Origin: Alphaproteobacteria bacterium
Lineage (GTDB): Bacteria > Pseudomonadota > Alphaproteobacteria > ATCC43930 > CGMCC-115725
Reading direction: 5' to 3'
Assembly: GCA_021325525.1 (NCBI GenBank)
Contig: JAJPHB010000077.1
Span: forward strand, 62,001-126,000
DNA: 64,000 nt
Shown: positions 47,781 through 56,320 of the stretch, piece by piece
Layout of the letters: each line of letters begins with the position of its first letter
Position numbering within the stretch: the stretch's first letter is position 1
Notes under the pieces: generated by a model
The model's database searches: none
Seen by the model: the letters and a program-made list of their open reading frames with translations, nothing else
Told to the model about the DNA's origin: nothing
Position numbers and translations under genes: made by a program

Positions 47781-49079
47781 TCATGCCGTCCCGAAGACGC
47801 GGCGGAAGATCGTGTCGACATGCTTGAAGTGGTAGTCTTCCTCGAATAGCCGCTCGAGCTCCTCGGGCGAAAGGCGCCGCGCCACCTCCGGATCCGCCTT
47901 CAGCAAATCGAGGAACCGGCCTTCCCCGCGCCAGACCGGCATGGCGTTGCGCTGCACGGCGCGATAGGCGTCCTCGCGGCTCATGACGGCCTGCGTCAAA
48001 GCAAGCAGGACTCGCTGCGAATGGACGAGACCGCCGAGCTGGTCGAGGTTCTGCCGCATCCGCTCGGGATATACCACGAGCTTGTCCATGAGCTGGGTGA
48101 GGCGCGCCAAGGCGAAGTCGAGGGCGATCGTGGCGTCCGGCGCGATGACGCGCTCCACCGAGGAATGCGAGATGTCGCGCTCGTGCCAGAGCGCCACGTT
48201 TTCGAGGGCGGGAACGACGGCGCCGCGGACGAGGCGCGCGAGGCCCGTCAAATTCTCGGACAGGACCGGGTTGCGCTTGTGCGGCATCGCCGAGGAGCCC
48301 TTCTGGCCGGGCGCGAAGAATTCCTCGGCCTCGCGCACCTCGGTGCGCTGGAGATGGCGGATCTCGGTCGCGATTCGCTCGACCGAGCCGGCGAGGACGC
48401 CGAGCGTCGCGAAGAAGGCGGCGTGGCGGTCGCGCGGAATGATCTGGGTCGAGACCGGCTCCGGCGCGAGGCCGAGCTTTTCGGCGACATGCGCCTCGAC
48501 GGCGGGATCGATATTGGCGAAGGTGCCGATCGCGCCGGAGATGGCGCAAGTGGCGACATCGCGCCGCGCGGTGAGGAGGCGTTCGCGCCCGTGCGCGAAT
48601 TCGGCGTGGAAGCCCGCGAGCTTAAGCCCGAAGGTCGTCGGCTCGGCATGGATGCCGTGGCTGCGCCCGATGCAGGGCGTCATCTTGAATTCGAAGGCGC
48701 GGCGGCGCAGCACGGCGAGGAGCGCGTCGAGATCGGCGACGAGCAGGTCGGCGGCCTGGGTCAGCTGCACCGCAAGGCAGGTATCGAGCACGTCGCTCGA
48801 GGTCATGCCTTGATGGACGAAGCGCGCTGCCGGTCCCACATGCTCGGCGAGGTTGGTGAGGAAGGCGATGACGTCGTGCTTGGTCTCGCGCTCGATCGCG
48901 TCGATGCGGTCGATCTCGAAGGCGCCCTTCTCCCAGACGGCGCGCGCCGCTGCCTTGGGGATGACGCCGAGCGCCGCCTGCGCGTCGCAGGCATGCGCCT
49001 CGATCTCGAACCAGATGCGAAAGCGGTTCTTCGCGTCCCAGATCGCGCTCATCTCGGGACGGCTGTAGCGGGGAATCAT
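47781..49079 (-). CDS. purB: Adenylosuccinate lyase
   Basis: 432-residue fumarase-superfamily enzyme acting twice in purine/AMP synthesis. Landmarks: MIPRYSRPEMSAIWDAKNRF, HQGMTSSDVLDT, GRSHGIHAEPTTFGLK with a catalytic histidine, and the signature loop GSSAMPHKRNPVLSE with the catalytic serine. Complete length. It is the most upstream of the minus-strand purine genes here; the others are purC, purS, purQ, purL. Confidence 0.96.
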   Translation of the reverse strand: MIPRYSRPEMSAIWDAKNRFRIWFEIEAHACDAQAALGVIPKAAARAVWEKGAFEIDRIDAIERETKHDVIAFLTNLAEHVGPAARFVHQGMTSSDVLDTCLAVQLTQAADLLVADLDALLAVLRRRAFEFKMTPCIGRSHGIHAEPTTFGLKLAGFHAEFAHGRERLLTARRDVATCAISGAIGTFANIDPAVEAHVAEKLGLAPEPVSTQIIPRDRHAAFFATLGVLAGSVERIATEIRHLQRTEVREAEEFFAPGQKGSSAMPHKRNPVLSENLTGLARLVRGAVVPALENVALWHERDISHSSVERVIAPDATIALDFALARLTQLMDKLVVYPERMRQNLDQLGGLVHSQRVLLALTQAVMSREDAYRAVQRNAMPVWRGEGRFLDLLKADPEVARRLSPEELERLFEEDYHFKHVDTIFRRVFGTA

Positions 49080-49225
49080 CGTGGCGGGGCCCGTTCTTGC
49101 CTCGCCGCGAGCTTATCCCAGCGCGCCATTCGGCGCGACCCCGTCCTCGTCCCGCGGTCGCGAGGCAGCGTCCGCGCGATGCCACACGGTGCGGCAGATC
49201 GCTTCGTGTCGCTCGCAATTTACAG

Positions 49226-49255
49226 TTGAGAAACGGCCTGCCCTTACGGCATAGT
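49226..49255 (+). promoter_or_regulatory. Possible promoter of the PAS-domain gene
   Basis: TTGAGA (49226-49231), 18-bp spacer, CATAGT (49250-49255), 30 bp before the ATG at 49286. Boxes are partial matches, so this is tentative. The rest of the 206-bp gap after purB shows no RNA gene. Confidence 0.4.
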
Positions 49256-49285
49256 GAAGATGAAATAGTTCTCGTGCTGATTCTT

Positions 49286-49852
49286 ATGGGCAAGCAGGAA
49301 GGGAAATTATCGCTGGAGGAAATCCCGGATCCGGAAATGCGCGCCCTTGCGCAATATTTGCAGTCCAAGGCGCCGCCCGGTCGTCTCCCCGGTCGCCAGC
49401 ACCTCGACCCGACCGAGATCAGCAAGTTTCTCGCGGGCATCGTGCTCTACGATGTGGAGCGGAAGGACGGAATCATTCGCCTTCGCGTGCGGGTGTGGGG
49501 CACGCGCGTCACGGATCTCATGGGGCGCGATTGCACCGGATGCTATGTCGATGAAATGCAGCCCTCGGCGTTGATGCAGCCGGTCGCCGCGGCTCTGCGC
49601 AGCGTCGTCGAAACCGCCCGGCTGCATTATTGGGAGCGGCCCGTCCAGTTCAGCGGCCGCGGCTTTCTCAGCTATCGCCGGCTCGCCTTGCCGATGGCGC
49701 GCGACGGCGAAACCGTCGATATGGTGTTGGGCTATTTCAAGGCGGTCAGCGAGGTGCCGGCAAGGCCGCTCGCCGCAGCGCCCGAAGGTCCGACCATGCC
49801 CCGCGGCGCGCCGCTTCGCGGCATCGACGGGACAGCCGAGGGCAACATCTGA
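49286..49852 (+). CDS. PAS-domain protein (PAS_5 family)
   Basis: 188-residue protein of the alphaproteobacterial PAS_5 group: IPDPEMRALAQYLQSKAP and the following LPGRQHLDPTEISKFLAGIV open the domain, then the sensory-fold strands GIIRLRVRVWGTRVTDLMGR and YRRLALPMARDGETVDMVLG. No output domain is attached, so it is a stand-alone sensor of unknown ligand. The carboxyl end is low in structure. A PilZ gene follows on the same strand 109 bp downstream. Confidence 0.85.
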   Translation: MGKQEGKLSLEEIPDPEMRALAQYLQSKAPPGRLPGRQHLDPTEISKFLAGIVLYDVERKDGIIRLRVRVWGTRVTDLMGRDCTGCYVDEMQPSALMQPVAAALRSVVETARLHYWERPVQFSGRGFLSYRRLALPMARDGETVDMVLGYFKAVSEVPARPLAAAPEGPTMPRGAPLRGIDGTAEGNI

Positions 49853-49961
49853 CGGCGATTTCGCACGATCGGTCTCTTCGGTTTTATTATTTCGTAACGG
49901 CTCCTTGCGATAGTGAGGCGCGGCAGGGCTCCCTGCCCGTTACGATTCAGGGGCTGGATCG

Positions 49962-50312
49962 ATGCAGATCGCGGATCAACGCCGGGAGAGGGTGCTGGCG
50001 CCCGCGGAACGCCGCGGCCACCCCCGGCTGGATACGCGGTGGTGGGGCGATCTGGTCATCGGCGCGCGCCACCTCGAATGCTACGTCTACAACGTGTCGG
50101 TCGGAGGCGCCAAGCTGCTCGTCTTCGGCCGTGTCGAACCGATGCGGCAAGCGCTGCTCTTCGTGCCGCCCTTCGGTGTCTTCCGCTGCGATGTGCGGTG
50201 GGCGGCGTACCCCTTTGCCGGCATCGAGTTCGCGCAAAGCGAGCGCCGGCGCAGCGCCGGGCTCGTAACTCACGCGCTCGGCCAGATCGAGAACCGCTTC
50301 GCCGCCGGCTGA
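49962..50312 (+). CDS. PilZ-domain protein
   Basis: 116-residue single PilZ domain, the usual cyclic-di-GMP receptor. The loop RRGHPRLDTRW provides the RxxxR-like arginines and YNVSVGGAKLLVFG the [D/N]xSxxG motif in which the acidic residue is replaced by asparagine, a tolerated variant. Binding of c-di-GMP is therefore likely but not certain. Neighbours (PAS protein, exopolysaccharide genes 8 kb away) fit a role in surface behaviour. Confidence 0.82.
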   Translation: MQIADQRRERVLAPAERRGHPRLDTRWWGDLVIGARHLECYVYNVSVGGAKLLVFGRVEPMRQALLFVPPFGVFRCDVRWAAYPFAGIEFAQSERRRSAGLVTHALGQIENRFAAG

Positions 50313-50357
50313 GCGTCAGGCCCGGCCCGCGGCCGACGGCCGCCGGCTCTGCTGCCG

Positions 50358-52337
50358 CTATTCGGGCGCTTGCGTCACCACCTGCCAGGTGCCGTCGGCG
50401 CGCCGGCAGGCGAGGCCCTTCACCGGGCGCTGTTGTCCCAGCACTGTCATCGAAGCGTTGTAGATCCGGCACACGCTGCTTTCCCTCTCGGCAGGCCCGC
50501 GGCTCACCGGCACCGGCAAGGCGCTCATCTGCGGCCCGGGCGGCGCGGCGGCGGCTCTAGCCTCGGCCGACGGCGCGCCGATCGGGGCCGGTGCCGGAAC
50601 CAGCGGCAGCGGTCGCGCATGCGCGATGATCGGCTCGGCCGGTTTGGGCTCCTCCGGCGGCTGGGACGCGCCCATCGTCGCGAGCGGCGGCAGGTCCGCC
50701 GCATCGAGCGGCGGGCCCGAGCGGGGATGCGAGCCGTCCGGTCTCTCCGCCTCCGCTTGCATCTGCGGTGCCGGCGCTCGCGAGCGGCGCGCTGCGCCGT
50801 GATCCCGGCTCGGCCGCGATGCGGTCGCGGTCATCTCCGGCGGCGTCGCGCGCGGCGGGGGCGCCGCTTCGCGTGCGAGTGCGGGTTTGGGGGCTGTCGG
50901 CGGAGCCGCCTTCTTGTCCGCAATGGTCGCAGCGGGAGCCGTGGGTTCGGCCCTCGGCTGGACTGCATCGGGCGCCTCGTGCGGCGCCGGTGCCCGGTCC
51001 GCCGCGCGCGGAGGCGCCGGCGCCGGAGCAGGCGGCTCCGCCTTCGCTACCGAGGCGGCATGCGATGGCGGCGACGGCTCGGGCCTGGCTGCCGCGGCGA
51101 GGGGCGGCGGGGAAGATGGCGGCCCGGCCGCTGTCTCGGCGTTTGCCTCCGCCATCGGCGTCCTGCTCGCCTCCGAGCCCGGTTTCGACGCTTCCGTCGG
51201 GGCGCCGCTGCGAGTGCTCGTCGCCAGCGCCGGTGACGAGGGCGGCGCAGGCTTTGCTGGCGGCGGCGGCGGTATTGCCGCGGCGCCGGCATCGCCAGCG
51301 GCGGCCATCGTCGGAGGCGGCGCCGCCGGCGGTTTCACCGGGGGCGGGGTCGAAGGCTGCGGAGGCTGGGGGGCCGACTTCGGCGCGGCGATGATCGCCG
51401 CTGAGGGCGACGCCGGCGGCGAGGGCGTGGCAATCGCGCGCGGCGGCGGTGCCGGCGGCACCGGGGGGATCGCGGCCGAATCGGCCGAGGCCGCGGCATC
51501 CGCCGCCGGTTCGCGGGAGGCAATCGCCGCCGAGGGCGCCCCAGCATCCGAGCTTGCCTTCGGCGGAGTCGACTGGCTCGCGCCCGGCGCCGCCGAATTC
51601 GCCGACTCCTGCAGCGGAATGGCGACCGTGTTGCTCGCGGCCGAGCGATCGAGCGCGTCGAGGCCGGTCGGGGGCGCCATCACCCACCAGGCGATGCCGC
51701 CGCCCGCGGCGCAAGCAAGGAGAAGCACGGCCGGCCAGCGCCGCCGGCTCCGCGACTGGAGGCGCCGGTCTTCAAGCGGCACGCGCAACGGTTCCGGCCG
51801 ATCGAAGGAAGCCGCGTCCGCGGCGGCGGGCGTGGTGGCTTGGAAAGCGGGTTGCGCCGGCGGGCTGGCGGCGTTCCATTCGTCGGATCGCGCCTCAGGA
51901 GCCGCGCCCGTGGGTTCGGGAGCGACCAGCAGCGCGTTCAGCGCGCCCACCCAGTCCGGCTCGGCAATTGTCGAGGGCGGGGCCGCTGCGAACGCCGCAT
52001 CGAGGCGGGCCTCGAGCGCGCCTTCATCGGCGGGGATGACGAGCTGCACGATCGCCAGCGTTCCCGGAAAGAACGCAGAAAACCCTTCGCCCTCGAGAAA
52101 GGCTCGGAATGCCTCGACCGCATCCTTGCCCTTGCCGGGCGCCAGCTCGATGAGCGCGACGCCGCGATCCCGGTGCAGCAGCACGTAATCGGCGCTGATG
52201 TCGTCCGGCGGAGCGCCGATCCTGAGGTCGGCCAACACGATCCACGCCGGGTCGAGCTTCATCAAGGCGTCTTCCAGCGGAGCCGCAGCCGGCTTCGCCG
52301 CGCCAAGGGTCTCTGGCTCGGGGGATGAATATTGCAT
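50358..52337 (-). CDS. Large membrane-anchored Pro/Ala-rich protein, unknown
   Basis: 659-residue protein in four parts. Residues 25-140 (DPAWIVLADLRIGAPPDDIS, YVLLHRDRGVALIELAPGKG) look like a NERD-type or restriction-endonuclease-like fold, though catalytic residues are incomplete. A single transmembrane helix lies at 201-220 (WPAVLLLACAAGGGIAWWVM) behind a basic stop-transfer patch. Residues about 225-610 are dominated by proline and alanine. The final 45 residues (CRIYNASMTVLGQQRPVKGL) resemble the small carboxyl domain of some envelope proteins. Topology would put the amino domain in the cytosol and the rest in the periplasm. No family name is safe. Confidence 0.6.
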   Translation of the reverse strand: MQYSSPEPETLGAAKPAAAPLEDALMKLDPAWIVLADLRIGAPPDDISADYVLLHRDRGVALIELAPGKGKDAVEAFRAFLEGEGFSAFFPGTLAIVQLVIPADEGALEARLDAAFAAAPPSTIAEPDWVGALNALLVAPEPTGAAPEARSDEWNAASPPAQPAFQATTPAAADAASFDRPEPLRVPLEDRRLQSRSRRRWPAVLLLACAAGGGIAWWVMAPPTGLDALDRSAASNTVAIPLQESANSAAPGASQSTPPKASSDAGAPSAAIASREPAADAAASADSAAIPPVPPAPPPRAIATPSPPASPSAAIIAAPKSAPQPPQPSTPPPVKPPAAPPPTMAAAGDAGAAAIPPPPPAKPAPPSSPALATSTRSGAPTEASKPGSEASRTPMAEANAETAAGPPSSPPPLAAAARPEPSPPSHAASVAKAEPPAPAPAPPRAADRAPAPHEAPDAVQPRAEPTAPAATIADKKAAPPTAPKPALAREAAPPPRATPPEMTATASRPSRDHGAARRSRAPAPQMQAEAERPDGSHPRSGPPLDAADLPPLATMGASQPPEEPKPAEPIIAHARPLPLVPAPAPIGAPSAEARAAAAPPGPQMSALPVPVSRGPAERESSVCRIYNASMTVLGQQRPVKGLACRRADGTWQVVTQAPE

Positions 52338-52439
52338 GTAGCGCTAACGCCCGATGCCGGGGTTCATTCCGCGTTATTAAGACGACGTAAAGTCATCGCC
52401 GCTACAATCGGGCGCAGATGAACGCTGGAGCGTCGCGCC

Positions 52440-52754
52440 ATGGAGCATTTCGACCGCGGCCGTGAAGCAACGACCGCCCCCGCCGGCATGCGCCTTCCCG
52501 AGATGTGCAGCACTCTCGACGAGATGATCGGAATCGCCGGCGGCCTCGTCAGCCGCACGACGCTCGACGCGCTCGATGCCGCCCTGGCGGCCGCCCGATG
52601 CGAGGAAGGAATGGCGGCGGCGGCCGAAGCGGCGCGACGTCTTGCCGACCAGACGACGGCGGCGATCGAAGAAATCATCCGCTTGTCGTCGCTCGAAGGG
52701 CTTGCCGAGGCGTTGCCGCGCCTTAGCCGCGAAGAGCAGCAAAGCGCGCGATAG
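52440..52754 (+). CDS. Small helical protein, unknown
   Basis: 104-residue, almost wholly alpha-helical protein. The segment ARRLADQTTAAIEEIIRL resembles the signalling tip region of chemoreceptors (ANQT-type), but the rest does not. TACAAT at 52403-52408 could be its -10 box and GGAG precedes the ATG by nine bases. It is divergent from the large Pro/Ala-rich gene and convergent with the molybdenum hydroxylase gene. An opposite-strand frame over the same bases was judged a shadow. Confidence 0.5.
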   Translation: MEHFDRGREATTAPAGMRLPEMCSTLDEMIGIAGGLVSRTTLDALDAALAAARCEEGMAAAAEAARRLADQTTAAIEEIIRLSSLEGLAEALPRLSREEQQSAR

Positions 52755-52760
52755 GGCCGT

Positions 52761-54968
52761 TCAGGCGAATGCCGCCTTGACGCGCGCGGGGACGAGCGGC
52801 AGGTCCCGCAAGCGCTTTCCCGTCGCCTGCGCCACGGCATTGGCGATGGCCGCCGCGACCGGGCCGCCGGCTGCTTCGCCGACGCCGAGCGGCGGCTCGT
52901 TCGGGCGGTCCAGCAGCTCCACCGCAATCTCCGGTACCTCGGTAAAGCGCAGGATGGGATAGCTATCCCAGTCGCGCGAGGTTATGCCCTTGCGATCGAA
53001 GCCGACCTGCTCCTTCAGCGTCCAGCTCGCGGCCTGGATGATCCCTCCTTCGATCTGGTTGGCGAGACCGTCGGGATTGATGATCTGCCCCGAATCGACG
53101 GCGGCCACGACCTTCTCGAGGCGAATGACGCCGCTCGCGCGGTCGACCGCCACATCGGCGATGATGGCGACGTAGCTGGCGTGGTTCTTGTACCGCGCGA
53201 AGCCGAGCCCTTGCCCATGCGTTCCGTCGCCGTGCCGGCCAGGCTTCCACCCCGCCTTTGCCGCCGCGGCGTTGATGACGTCGCGCGCGCGGCCGTCGCG
53301 GAGATGCCGGATGCGGAATTCGACCGGGTCGGCACCGGCGGCGGCCGCCAGCTCGTCCATGAAGGACTCGATGGCGAAGACATTGGCGAAGGCGCCCAAG
53401 GTGCGCAGCGCTGAGACGCGGAGCGGCATCTCGGGAATGAAGTGGTGCGTGACGCGCTGCTGCGGCAGGTCGTAGAGCGGTATGGCATTGCGGTCGCCGC
53501 CGCCCGAGGGCCGCGGAATGATCTCCGGGGGCGGCGGCGCCAGCGGCCGGTCGAGATGCCACGCGGCCAGCAGCGCGACCCCGCCCGGCCGCCCGGGGCG
53601 CGTGCTGTGCGTGTTGCTCCAAACCTCGTAGCGCCAATCGACGATGCCGCCATCGGCGGCGAGATCGGCGCTGACGCTCATGCCCATGGCGGGGCCGAAG
53701 GGCTCCCAGGCGAACTCGTCGTCGCGCATCCATTGCACCTTGACCGCGCGGCCGGGCACGGCCCGCGCGAGCAGCGCGGCATCGAGCGCCACGTCATCGG
53801 CGCCGTTCTGCCCGTAGCAGCCGGAGCCTTGGACATGATGCACGGCGATGCGGTCCTCGGGCATGGCGAGGGCGGCGGCGAGGTCGCGGCGGAGCGGGAA
53901 GACGCCTTGCGTATGCGTCCAGAGATCGAGCCGCCCGCCGTCGGACCGCGCGAGGGCGCAAGACGGTCCGATCGACGCATGCGCCAGATAGGGCCGCGTG
54001 TAGCTGGCGCTCAGCCCCTGCACGGCCGCCGCGACCGGACCCTGTTTCTCGCTGATGACCTCGCTTCGCGCGGGCAGGCTTTTAAGATGGTCGTGGATGC
54101 GGGCGGCATCGGGCAGCGCCGGCCCATTCTGCCACCGCGCCGCATCGCGCATCGCGTTGCGAACGGCGATCGCCTGCTCTTCGCGCGCCGCGACAACGCC
54201 GAGAAAGCTGCCGTCGCGTGCGATCGCGACGACGCCCGGCATTCGGCGAAATGCCGCCTCGTCGATCCCGAGGAGCCGCGCGCCGTAGGATGGCGGGCGG
54301 ACGACGCGGCCGAAGAGCATGCCGGGCAGGCGCATATCCTGGACGTAAATGGCGCCGCCCGTCACCTTGGCCGGAATGTCGATGCGTTGCAGGCTCTTGC
54401 CGACAAGCTTGTGCGCATCGGCCGGCTTCGGCGCCGCTCGCGCTGTGGCGTCGCGGCGGAAGGTGTCGGGTCCGACGAGCTCCCAATAGCTCGTCCGGCC
54501 GCCTTCCGGCGTCGAGATGACCCCGTCGGCGACGGTGAGGCGCTCGGCGGATGCGCCGAGCCGTGCCGCCGCCAGGTCGAGAAGGATGGCGCGCGCCTCG
54601 GCGGCGGCGAGGCGGAGCGCGGCGCCGCTCTGCTCGATCGATTGGCTGCCCGAGGTGAACCCCTCATTCGGCGTTTGCGTCGTGTCGCCCGAGACGATGC
54701 GCAGGCGCTCGAGGTCGATATCGAGCTCTTCGGCGGCGATCTGGCGCAGCGCGGTCAGAATGCCTTGCCCGAGTTCGACTTTCCCGGCGAAGACGGTGAC
54801 GCCGCCGTCGCGGTCGATGCGGATCCAGCCGTCGAGGGCGCGGTTCTTGTCGAGGCTTCCGGGCAGATGCTCGCCTTCGGCGACCGCGAGCCCGGGCCTC
54901 AGGCTGAAGGCGAGCACGACAGCACCCAGCCCCTGGCCGAAGCGCCGGCGCGTCAGCCCGACAGTCAC
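52761..54968 (-). CDS. Molybdenum hydroxylase large subunit, IorB/isoquinoline oxidoreductase type
   Basis: 735-residue molybdopterin-binding subunit of the xanthine-oxidase superfamily. The amino end has a twin-arginine signal (LTRRRFGQGLGAVVLAF), so the folded complex is exported to the periplasm. Typical parts: GKVELGQGILTALRQIAAEE, GVVRPPSYGARL-like substrate domain, QGSGCYGQNGADDVALDAAL, AVDSGQIINPDGLANQIEGG and the closing GVGEAAGGPVAAAIANAVAQ with the catalytic glutamate. GTG start overlaps the small-subunit stop (GTGA). Substrate (aldehyde, N-heterocycle) unknown. Confidence 0.9.
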   Translation of the reverse strand: MTVGLTRRRFGQGLGAVVLAFSLRPGLAVAEGEHLPGSLDKNRALDGWIRIDRDGGVTVFAGKVELGQGILTALRQIAAEELDIDLERLRIVSGDTTQTPNEGFTSGSQSIEQSGAALRLAAAEARAILLDLAAARLGASAERLTVADGVISTPEGGRTSYWELVGPDTFRRDATARAAPKPADAHKLVGKSLQRIDIPAKVTGGAIYVQDMRLPGMLFGRVVRPPSYGARLLGIDEAAFRRMPGVVAIARDGSFLGVVAAREEQAIAVRNAMRDAARWQNGPALPDAARIHDHLKSLPARSEVISEKQGPVAAAVQGLSASYTRPYLAHASIGPSCALARSDGGRLDLWTHTQGVFPLRRDLAAALAMPEDRIAVHHVQGSGCYGQNGADDVALDAALLARAVPGRAVKVQWMRDDEFAWEPFGPAMGMSVSADLAADGGIVDWRYEVWSNTHSTRPGRPGGVALLAAWHLDRPLAPPPPEIIPRPSGGGDRNAIPLYDLPQQRVTHHFIPEMPLRVSALRTLGAFANVFAIESFMDELAAAAGADPVEFRIRHLRDGRARDVINAAAAKAGWKPGRHGDGTHGQGLGFARYKNHASYVAIIADVAVDRASGVIRLEKVVAAVDSGQIINPDGLANQIEGGIIQAASWTLKEQVGFDRKGITSRDWDSYPILRFTEVPEIAVELLDRPNEPPLGVGEAAGGPVAAAIANAVAQATGKRLRDLPLVPARVKAAFA

Positions 54969-55435
54969 GACTGCATCTCCCGCGCGGCGCGCCGCACGGC
55001 GCGGATGATCCGATGATGCGTGCCGCAGCGGCACAAATTGTCGGCGAGGGCGGCGCGGATGTCGGCGTCGCTCGGATCGCGCTTGTGGTCGAGCAGGGCC
55101 TTGGCCTGCATGATCATGCCGTTGATGCAGTAGCCGCACTGCGCCGCTTGCTCGGCGATGAAGGCCCGCTGCAGCGGGTGCGGATTCTGCGCCGTCCCGA
55201 TGCCTTCGAGCGTCGTCACCGGGAGATCGCCGATCGCCCCGACCGGAGCCACGCAGGAGCGCACGGCCTCCGCGCCGAGGAGCACCGTGCAGGCGCCGCA
55301 CTGACCGAGGCCGCAGCCGAATTTCGGCCCGTTAAGGCCGAGATCGTTGCGCAGCAAATAGAGCAGCGGCACATCGGGCTCGAGGCTGAGGCGATGCGTC
55401 GCGCCATTGACCGTGATCTGGACGATCTCCGCCAC
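54965..55435 (-). CDS. Molybdenum hydroxylase [2Fe-2S] small subunit
   Basis: 156-residue iron-sulfur subunit partnering the large subunit. The plant-type ferredoxin domain has CGLGQCGACTVLLG, and the carboxyl helical domain has CGYCINGMIMQAKALL and NLCRCGTHHRI for the second cluster. No signal peptide of its own, which fits co-export with the twin-arginine large subunit. GTG start with AGGAG upstream. Coupled to the large subunit by a four-base overlap. Confidence 0.93.
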   Translation of the reverse strand: MAEIVQITVNGATHRLSLEPDVPLLYLLRNDLGLNGPKFGCGLGQCGACTVLLGAEAVRSCVAPVGAIGDLPVTTLEGIGTAQNPHPLQRAFIAEQAAQCGYCINGMIMQAKALLDHKRDPSDADIRAALADNLCRCGTHHRIIRAVRRAAREMQS

Positions 55436-55482
55436 CCGCGGCTCCTGTCACCGGATTTGCCGAGTTTTCGCCGGCGCGGCGC

Positions 55483-56271
55483 CTAGCGGCCGGCGAAATT
55501 CGGCTGTCGCTTCTCCATGAACGCGCGGCGGCCTTCGATGTAGTCCTGGCTGGCATGGCACGCGGCGATGAGACGCTCGCAGAGCAGGGTGTCGCGGTCG
55601 GCGGGGTCTTTGAGCACTTCGCCCACGGTGCGCTTCACCGCGGCGATGGTGAGCGGTGCGTTCGCCGCGATCATCGCCGCATAGTCGCGCACGTGGCTTT
55701 CGAGCGCGGCCGCCGGTACCACAGCGTTGACGAGGCCGAGGCGGAGCGCCTCGGCGGCGGTGTAATGCCGGGCCGTGAAGAAGATGTCCTTCGCCGCGGC
55801 CGGCCCCACCAGATCGACGAGGCGGCGGATGCCGTTGACGCCATAGCCGACGCCGAGCCGGGCCGCGGGAATGCCGAAGCGCGAAGTTTCCGAGGCGATG
55901 CGCAGATCGCAGGCGATCGCCAGGGCAAGGCCGCCGCCGATGCACCAGCCCTCAATCATCGCGATGGTGGGCTTGGGCAGGTTGTAGAGCGCCGAGGAGG
56001 TGCGCTCGGTCGTGGCATTGTAGCGCGCGACCGCATCCGCCGTGGCGCGCTCCCTCTCGAATTCCGAGATGTCCGCGCCGGAAGCGAAGGCTTTGCCGCC
56101 GGCACCCGAGAGGACGACGACGCGGATCGCGGGATCGCCGGCGAAATCGTTCAGTATCGCGGCCGCCCTCTCCCACATTCCGAGAGAAACCGCGTTGCGC
56201 CGCCCCGGATTGTTGAAAATCATCGAGCCGACAGGCCCGTCTTTCTGGGCGATCACCTTGTCGTCATTCAA
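55483..56271 (-). CDS. Enoyl-CoA hydratase/isomerase family protein
   Basis: 262-residue crotonase-fold protein. The oxyanion-hole segments are VLSGAGGKAFASGADISEFE and IEGWCIGGGLALAIACDLRI; the catalytic region is GYGVNGIRRLVDLVG. Starts with TTG at 56271, preceded by GGAGGA at a good distance; a longer frame upstream overlaps the CoA-transferase gene. Located between the molybdenum hydroxylase subunits and the CaiB gene in one orientation, suggesting a catabolic pathway through CoA thioesters. Substrate unknown. Confidence 0.88.
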   Translation of the reverse strand: MNDDKVIAQKDGPVGSMIFNNPGRRNAVSLGMWERAAAILNDFAGDPAIRVVVLSGAGGKAFASGADISEFERERATADAVARYNATTERTSSALYNLPKPTIAMIEGWCIGGGLALAIACDLRIASETSRFGIPAARLGVGYGVNGIRRLVDLVGPAAAKDIFFTARHYTAAEALRLGLVNAVVPAAALESHVRDYAAMIAANAPLTIAAVKRTVGEVLKDPADRDTLLCERLIAACHASQDYIEGRRAFMEKRQPNFAGR

Positions 56272-56320
56272 TTGGGCATCTCCTCCGCCAAACGGGTGCT
56301 GCCGGCGGCGGCAGCGCCGG

